Source: Bacteroidota bacterium (GTDB lineage Bacteria > Bacteroidota > Bacteroidia > Bacteroidales > Lentimicrobiaceae). Taken from it: DNA of 64,000 nt. Positions 30,801-39,800 of the stretch are shown here, in pieces (the first letter of the stretch is position 1; each line of letters opens with the position of its first letter). The notes under the pieces are model-generated. The model was not told the origin of the DNA. It did not search any database and worked only from the letters and a program-made list of their open reading frames with translations. The stretch covers positions 62,001-126,000 of the forward strand of contig WSXX01000007.1 in NCBI GenBank assembly GCA_009773515.1, given 5' to 3'. The translations under genes were made by a program, and so were the position numbers.

Positions 30801-33800
30801 TGCAGCAATATCACCTGCACTCGGTGTATAAACCGGGTTAACAAGTGCGCTGTTCGAGAAGAAACCTGTTCCGCTGGTGATCCAGTTTACAGATGAATAG
30901 TTTAATGCCGAAGCATTAATTAATTGATAAGTGCTTCCACATGCTACTGCATCGGCGCCTGCATTGGCAACCGGTAATCCCTGAATGGTAAGAACCATAA
31001 AGTCAGAAGATACAGTATTGCATGGAGGTGCTCCTTGAAGTGTCATGGTTAGATTTACAACACCAGCAGCAATATCGCCTGCACTTGGATAATAAATGGG
31101 ATTGATGGAAGTACTGTTGCTGAATGTTCCTGAACCGCTGGTTGACCACAACAATGTGGCATAACCGCTGGCAGTTGCACTGCTCAATGTAATGTTCTGG
31201 CTTTCGCAAATGGTAACATCGGCACCTGCATTGGCCAATGGGCCTGACTGCAGATTAAGAATCATTACATCAACAACTTCACCAGTACATGGTGCAATGG
31301 CTGTTGCATGAAGCGTCATCATTACCTGGCCGGTGGTTACATCACCCTGCGATGGTGTGTAAACAGGGTTAAGGGTGTTGGCATTTGAAATTGTACCGGT
31401 ACCATTGTGTGTCCAGTAAACTCCGCTGTAATTCGATGCAGTTGCGCCGGTGATCTGGTAAGCAACTGTTCCGCAGCTGTTTGCATCCGGACCTGCATTG
31501 GCAAGAGGCGACAGATTAAATGTAAGTGTCATCTGGTCAGCTGCAGTAGTGCTGCAAGGTGCAAGACTGGTAGCGGTCAGGGTGAGTATCACAGAACCTG
31601 AAGTGATGTCGGCTGCACTTGGGTAATAAACCGGATTCACCATGGTGGTATTAGAGAAAGTTCCGGTTCCTGATGTGCTCCAGGTAAGGGTTGAATAATT
31701 CGAAGCCGAAGCGCCGGTCAGTGTGTAGTTGTTGTTTCCGCAAACTGCATCATCGCTGCCTGCTGATACGGTTGGTACCGGAGCAAACAGAAGTACCATC
31801 TGATCAGAAACCGATGAGGTACATGGTGAACTTCCTGAAGCAGTAAGCGTCAGGGTTACACTGCCCGATGATATATCAGCCAGACTGGCTACATAAGTCG
31901 GATTGATTGAATTCGGGTTGATAAAGGTTCCTGTTCCGGTTGTGGTCCAGGTTAAGGTGTTGTAATTGCTGGCAGTTGCTGTTGTAATTGTAAAATTGCT
32001 GCCACAACTGGTGGCATCTGTTCCTGCATTTACCAATGGAAGTCTGGTAATCGTCAGTATCATTTGATCAGTAGCAGGAACATTACATGGCGATGAAGCA
32101 AAAGCTGTCAATGTAATGGTTACACTTCCGGCTGCAATATCTGCCGCGCTTGGAGTGTAAACCGGGGTTAAAGTTGATCCGTTGGCAAATGAACCTGTTC
32201 CATTTGAGCTCCAGGCAAACAAAGTACTGTTGGATACGGTTCCGCTCAGGGTGTATGTGTTTCCTTCGCAGATAGCTGCATCGCTGCCTGCATTGGCGGT
32301 TGCACTGCGCTGAATGGTCAGTGTCATCTGGTCGGTGGCAGTGTTGCTGCATGGCGATGATGCCGTGGCTGTAAGGGTAAGTACAACCGAACCATTGGTG
32401 ATATCGGTAGCGCTTGGGGTGTAAACCGGAGTTAAGGTGGTTTGTCCCGAGAAGCTTCCCGATCCTGAGCTTGTCCAGTTCAGATTGCTGAAATTTGAAG
32501 CAGATGCTGTGGTAATCATAAAGGTTGATCCCTGACAAACACTGGCATCAGCTCCTGCATTGGCAACAGGCTCATTCATCAATGTGAGTGTCATGGCATC
32601 TGTTACCAACTGGGTACAAGGAGCCTGGCTCATCACTTCGAGTGTAAGCGTAACAGAACCATTGGCAAAATCAGCTGCACTTGGCAGATAGGTTGGGGTT
32701 AAAGTTGTCTGATTGATAAACGATCCGCTTCCGCTTGTGGTCCATGTGAATGAACTGTAGTTGGTTGCAGTGGCGCCGGTTACCATAAATGAGTTTGAAC
32801 AGGTTACATTGTCGATTCCTGCATAAGCAGTTGCAATCGGGGTAATGCTGAGTGTAATGTTATCGCTCACCGGATTGGAACATGGCGCAACCGGGCTTGC
32901 GGTCAGCGTAAGCACTACGCTGCCTGAAGTAAGGTCAGAAGCACCAGGTGTATAAACCGGATTAAGTATGTTGGCATTGCTGAATGTTCCGCTGCCTGAT
33001 GTTGTCCAGGTTAAGAGTGAAGCAAAACTGGCTGATGCACCATTGATGGCAAAGGTTGATCCTGCGCAGATTGAACCATCATTACCGGCATTTACCACCG
33101 GTCCTTGATTCAGGTTGATACGAACTATGTCGGATGAACTTCCGGCACAAGGCGCAGTGGCCTGAGCAGTGAGGGTAAGGTCAACAAAACCATTGGCAAG
33201 ATCTGCACCGCTTGGTACATAGGTTGGGCTGAGGGTGGTGGCATTCGAGAGTGTTCCGGTTCCTGAAGAGGTCCAGAGTAAGCTGCTGTAATTTGAAGCT
33301 GTTGCTCCATTGATGGTAACTGCTGCATCGCATGTATTAACATCGGGGCCGGCATTTACCAAAGGAAGGGTGTTGAACGAAAGTACCATCAGATCGCTTA
33401 CCGAACCAGTACATACGCCACTTGCTGTTGCTGTAAGGGTAAGAACTACCGATCCGTTGCTGATATCAACCACACTTGGATTGTAGGTAGCATTTACGAT
33501 GGCCGGGTTGCTGAAAGTTCCGCTTCCAGATGTTGTCCAGGTTACAGAAGCATAATTTGTAGCTGTTGCTGTTGTTAAGGTATAACTCATACCCTGACAA
33601 ATTTCAACATCAAGTCCTGCATTCACAGTTGCCATAGGATCTATGGAAAGAACCATATCATCGGAAACTGCAACTGCACAGGCTCCAGCTCCCTGAACCG
33701 TCAGGGTAATGGTAACCGAACCGCTTGTAATATCAGCAGCACTTGGAATGTAGGTTGGAATCAGGGTGTTGCTGTTGAGGAAACTTCCGCTTCCGTTTGA

Positions 33801-36800
33801 AATCCATGCAAACACAAGTCCTGTGGTTGCAGTTGCTCCGGTAATGGTATATTGCTGTCCCTCGCAGATGGTTGCATCGGCACCGGCATATGCTTCCGGC
33901 ATAGGACTTATGGTGATGATCATCTGATCGCTCACCGCATTGCTGCATGGTGCAGCTGAAATGGCTGTCAGGGTCAGTGTTACTGAACCATTGGCAATGT
34001 CACCTGCACTTGGTGTGTAGGTTGGTGTAAGGGTTGTTGAGCTGCTGAGTATTCCGGTTCCGGAACTCGTCCAAACCAGACTGCTGTAATTTGATGCAGA
34101 AGCTGTTGAAACAGTATAAGTAGCTGTTTCGCAAATGGTGGCATCAATACCGGCATTTACTATCGCAGCAGGAATCAGGGTGAGAACCATTGCATCAACA
34201 GCAGGAACTGAGCATGGGCTAACAGCATTGCCTGTAAGGGTAAGCGTTACTGAGCCACTGATGAAATCAGCAAGACTCGGGGTGTAGGTTGGGGTAAGGG
34301 TTCCGTTGCCTGAGAAAGTTCCTGTTCCGGAGGTTGTCCAGTTAAGGGTTGATGTTCCCGAAGCAGTTGCTCCGCTGATGGTGTGTGTGCTTCCCTGACA
34401 AAGGGTAGCATCAGGGCCAGCATTTACCTGAGGAGCCGGTGTAATGGTCACAACTTTCATTGAAGTTGCCTGACCATTGCATGGAGCTTGTCCAAAAGCC
34501 GTAAGTATAAGATTAACCGATCCTGTTGTAACATCACCAGCACTTGGTGTGTAAGTCGGGGTAAGGGTGTTGGCATTTGCCAGAACACCGGTTCCGCTGC
34601 TTGTCCAGAGTACAGAAGTGTAATTCTGGGCAGTGGCATCAGCTACAATCACAACTCCGCCTTCGCATATGGTTAAATCGGCACCAGCATTGGCAGTTAC
34701 CGGTTTGGCAAAGGTGAGAACCATTGCATCGCTGAACTCTGCGCATGGAGGATTTCCGTAAGCACGTAACGTTAAAGTAACAAATCCGGTAAGAAGATCT
34801 GCAGCACCCGGTGTATAGGTTGGGGTAAGGGTGTTGGCAAGCGCAAATGAACCGTCACCTGAAGTGGTCCACATCAGTGAAAGGAAGTCAGATGCACTGG
34901 CAGAGGAAACGGTAAATGTTGAACCTTCACAAATGGTTTCATCGGCTCCGGCATTGGCTACAGGACCGGTTTCAAACATCAGAATCATAAAGTCGCTTAC
35001 GGTTCCGTTGCATGGTGCAATGGCATCGGCTGTAAGGGTAAGAATTACCTGTCCGGCAAGAAGATCGGCAGCACTTGGAGTATAAACAGGATGCAACAAC
35101 GAAGGATTGCTGAATGAACCACTTCCAGATGTTGACCAGAGTAATGAAGCATAATGTTGTGCTGTAGCCAGACTTAATGTGTAACTGCCTCCAAAACAAA
35201 TGGTAGCATCTAGGCCGGCATTTACCAAAGGCATCGGGCTAACTGTAAGGATTTTTGTGTCGTTTACATCTCCGCAAGGGCTTACGCCAAAACTGTGCAA
35301 TGTAAGTGATACAGAACCTGCAATTGCATCGGCAGCTGAAGGTGTGTAGGTTGGGGTTAGGGTGTTGCCATTTACAAGAATACCTGTTCCTGTATGTGTC
35401 CAGTTTACTGACGAATAGTTGGTAGCAACCGCATCAAATACAGTGTAGGCATCACCTTCACAAACTGAATCATCAGCACCTGCATTAGCAGTAGCTTCCT
35501 GCTGAAGTGTAAGTACAAATGAATCTGAAGGATTGATTGCGCATGGCGATGCACTTATTGCTGTTAAAGTCAGGGTTACACTTCCTGCTGAAAGATCAGC
35601 TGCACTTGGCTGATACGAAGGATTGAGCGCTGAAGAGTTGGTGAAAACACCGCTTCCTGAAGTTGTCCATTGCAGTGAAGCATAATCTGCCGCGCTTGCT
35701 CCGGTAATATTGTACAATGATAGTCCGCATGAAATTCCATCAGGACCAGCATCAACATTTGGCAAAGGAACTACAGTTACCACTTTGGTGTCGGTTGCAA
35801 CAGCCGCACAAGGTGCACTGCTTTGAGCTGAAAGGGTAAGAATTACCGATCCGTTAGTAACATCATCTGAACTTGGGAAGTAAGTCGGATTCAGTGTATT
35901 TGCATTGCTGAATGTTCCGGTTCCGGATGTAGTCCAGTTTAAGAATAAGTAATTGGCAGCTGTTGCATCCAGAATCAATAATCCGGTTCCTTCGCAAACA
36001 GAAGCATCAGCGCCGGCATTTACTGTTGCCGCACGGTTAATGGTAAGAATAAATGAATCGCTTGCAGGGATGCTGCAAGGTGTTTTAGGCTGAGCGGTGA
36101 GAGTAAGAACAACAGAACCGGCTGCAATATCGGCTGTACCAGGCGTGTAGGTCGGGTTGATGGTTGTTCCGTCAACAAAAGTACCGTTTCCGCTTGTTGT
36201 CCATTGTAAGGTTGAATAATTATCGGCTGAAGAAGTGGATACATAGTAGCTTCCGCTTTCGCAGATGGCTGCATCAATTCCAGCATCGGCTGATGGACCC
36301 GGTTCAATGGTAAGAATCAAAAAATCACTTACCGGAACAACACAGGGGGCCATGCTGCCCGCGGTAAGTGTGATAATAACAGATCCATTGGCAATATCGG
36401 CAGCGCTTGGAGTATAGGTAGTTACAAGAATGGCTGGGTTGGCAAAAACACCGGTCCCGTTTGTGGTCCATTGAAGTGTAGTATGATTTACGGCCGAAGC
36501 TCCTGATGTTGAGAAAGTTCCGGTCTCGCAGATTGTGCTGTTTAATCCTGCATCAATTACAGCCTGACGCCTGATGGTAAGAATCATATTATCGCTTACA
36601 GTCTGATTGCATGGAGCAATGCTGCTGCCGTTGAGCGAAAGGGTAACCCATCCAAGGGCGATATCAGCCGGACTTGGGGTGTAAGTTGGGGTAAGTGTAT
36701 TTGCATTTATGAACGATCCGGTTCCGGATGAGGTCCAGTTGATGCTTGTGTAATTGGTTGCTGATGCGGTGGTAGGTGTGAAGGTTGATCCTTCGCAAAT

Positions 36801-39800
36801 GGTTTCATCAGCACCTGCTGATACTACTACCAAAGGACGGATAGTAATCACCATCTGGTCAACTGCCGGAACTGCACAAGGCGTATTTGCATTGGCCGTT
36901 AAAGTAAGAACTACTGAGCCATTGGCTATGTCGGCCGGGCTTGGCATGTAGGTTGGAGTGATGGTATTTGCATTCAGCAAAGTTCCTGAACTTCCGCTCG
37001 ATACCCACTGAAGGGTACTGTAATTTGAGGCAGAAGCTGTGGTGATGGTATAAGATCCGACGCAAATGGTCTGATCAATTCCTGCATCAACCAATGGCTG
37101 TGGTGTTATGGTCAAAACCATCTGATCAGTTACCTGACCTGTGCATGGAATAAGTCCTGTCGCGGTAAGGGTAAGCGTTACATTGCCATTGATAATATCA
37201 ACAGCACTTGGGGTATAAATCGGGTTGAGGGCAGCATTGTTCGAAAACCATCCCGATCCCGATGAAGTCCATTGCAGATTGCTGTAATCAAGGGCTGTTG
37301 CACCGGCAATAAGATAGGTGTCACCTTCGCAGGTAGCTGCATCAGGGCCTGCACTGATGGTTGGCATGGGATGGATGGTGAGCAACATGGCATCACTTAC
37401 CGATCCGCTGCATGGAAGCAGGCTTGTGGCATTCAGATAAAGCAGTACCGAACCGGCAGCAATATCAGCCGGACCAGGGGTATAAGTAGGATTGATTGAG
37501 TTGTGATTGGAAAAAGTTCCGTCACCCATGGTTGTCCATGTGATGGCTGAATAATTTGTTGCACTTGCATCAAAAATATAATACTGTTCTGTTGCACAGA
37601 TTTCTCCATCGCTGCCGGCACTAACCACCGGAGGCTGGCTGATCTGAAGTGTCATAATATCGCTGGCCGAAACGTTGCAAGGAGCAACTCCCTGTCCGGT
37701 GATCATAAGTATGATGCTTCCGTTCGTAATATCCTGAGGACTTGGTGTATAAACCGGGTTGATAAGTGTAGGATCTGAAAAACTTCCGCTTCCTGAAGTG
37801 GTCCAGTAAACCGATGATGTTGAAGTGGCTGTGGCACCAATGAGAGGTACGTTTGAACCAACACAGATCTGAATATCAGGACCTGCATCTACTATCGGCT
37901 CAGGAACTACGGTCAGCAACATCTGATCGGTTGCATTTCCGGTGCATGGATTGTTTCCGTATGCAGTCAGGGTAAGAATTGCAAACCCCAGAGATCCGTC
38001 GATGGTACCTGGTACATAAGTGGGATAAAGGGTATTGGCAGCAAGTATAACTCCATCGCCCGATGTTGACCATGCCAGTGAAGAATAATGACTGGCATTT
38101 GAACCAACAATGGTATGAGTCTGGTTGGCACAAATGGTTGCATCATTGCCGGCAAATGCTGTCGGAGCACGGGTTATTGTAATTTCCATTGCATCAACAT
38201 CAGTAACAATACAAGGAGCAATTGCCTGTACAGTCATTGTTAACTGAACCGAACCTATCATAATATCGGCAGGTGAAGGGATGTAAGTTGGCGAAAGAGT
38301 GGTCGGATTCATCAAAGTTCCGCTTCCGCTGCTGGCCCATAAAATACCAGAGGCATTGGTTGCTGAAGCATTGTTTACGGTATAGCTGCTTCCTTCACAT
38401 ATGGCTGCATCGGTTCCGGCATTGGCAACAGGATTTTGCCTGATGCTGAGTGTCATATCGCTGGTCTGAGGCTGACATGGAGGGTTGTTGGCTGTCAATG
38501 TAAGCGTTACTGCACCATTGGCCATATCGGCAAGACTTGGAGTATAAACCGGATTCAGGGTATTCATGTTATTGAAATTACCCGATCCGCTTGTACTCCA
38601 TGCTAAACTGGTGTAATCGGATGCTGTTGCATTGATCAGTTCATAAGTACTGCCTTCGCAAACAGTTGCATTCGGGCCGGCATAAACCTGTGGCAATGGA
38701 CGGATGTAAAAAATAACATTATCCATTACTATATCGGTGCATGGAGGCAATGATGTTGCTGTAAGAGTTAAGGTTACCAATCCATTGATATTATCGCCTG
38801 GACCTGGTGTATAAATTGGAGTGAGGGAAGTAGGATTGGTGAAAACGCCATCGCCCGATGAAGTCCACATCAAAGTGCTGTAATTGTTTGCTGTTGCGCC
38901 GGTTACATTATGTGGTCCGTCGCAAATGGTAATGTCATTTCCGGCAAATACAACCGGTATCTGATTGATAGTTATAAGTATTGCACTGCTTACCGGAGCA
39001 ACACAAGGAGCATTCCCCATGGCGGTAAGGGTAAGGGTTACTTGTCCGTTGGCAACATCGGCTGCACTTGGAGTATAAGTTGGGTTTATCTGATTGGCAT
39101 TCACCAGACTTCCGGTTCCTGAGGTAGTCCAGTTGATGGATGAATAAAACTGTGCACTTGCACCTGTAACAACAAAAGTGCTGTTTCCGCAAACAGAAAA
39201 ATTGGCACCTGCATTGGATACAGGTGCAGGGATTATAACAATCTGAATCATATCAGTTGCCGTTGCTGCACATGGAGCAGTTCCGGTTACTGTCATGGTA
39301 AGGGTTACAATTCCCGAAAGGGCATCATTGTTTGATGGTGTATAGGAAGGTGTCAAAGAACCAGCATTGGTCAGTATTCCTGTTCCGGTTGATGTCCAGT
39401 TAATGCTTGAATAATTTGTGGCAGTAGCTGTTGTAACTGTGAAAGTTCCTGTTTCGCAGATGGTTCCGTCAATTCCGGCATAAGCTGTTGGCTCCACTCC
39501 TATCGCGAGCACCATAGCGTCCGTTACCGGTACCGAACAAGGTGAATTGCCAGTAAGCGTAAGTGTTAATGTAACTGTTCCGCTCACTAAATCGCCTGCA
39601 CCGGGAATGTATGTTGCATTGAGAATGGCTGGATTTACAAATGATCCCGAACCACTGCTTGTCCACATCAATGACGAATAATTGCTGGCCATTGCACTGC
39701 TTAAAGTAAAAGGTGCGGTTCCGCATGAACTGCCGTCAGCGCCAGCATTTGCTACCGGGCTGCGGGTTATGGTTACCGTTTTTACGGATGTTGCATTGGT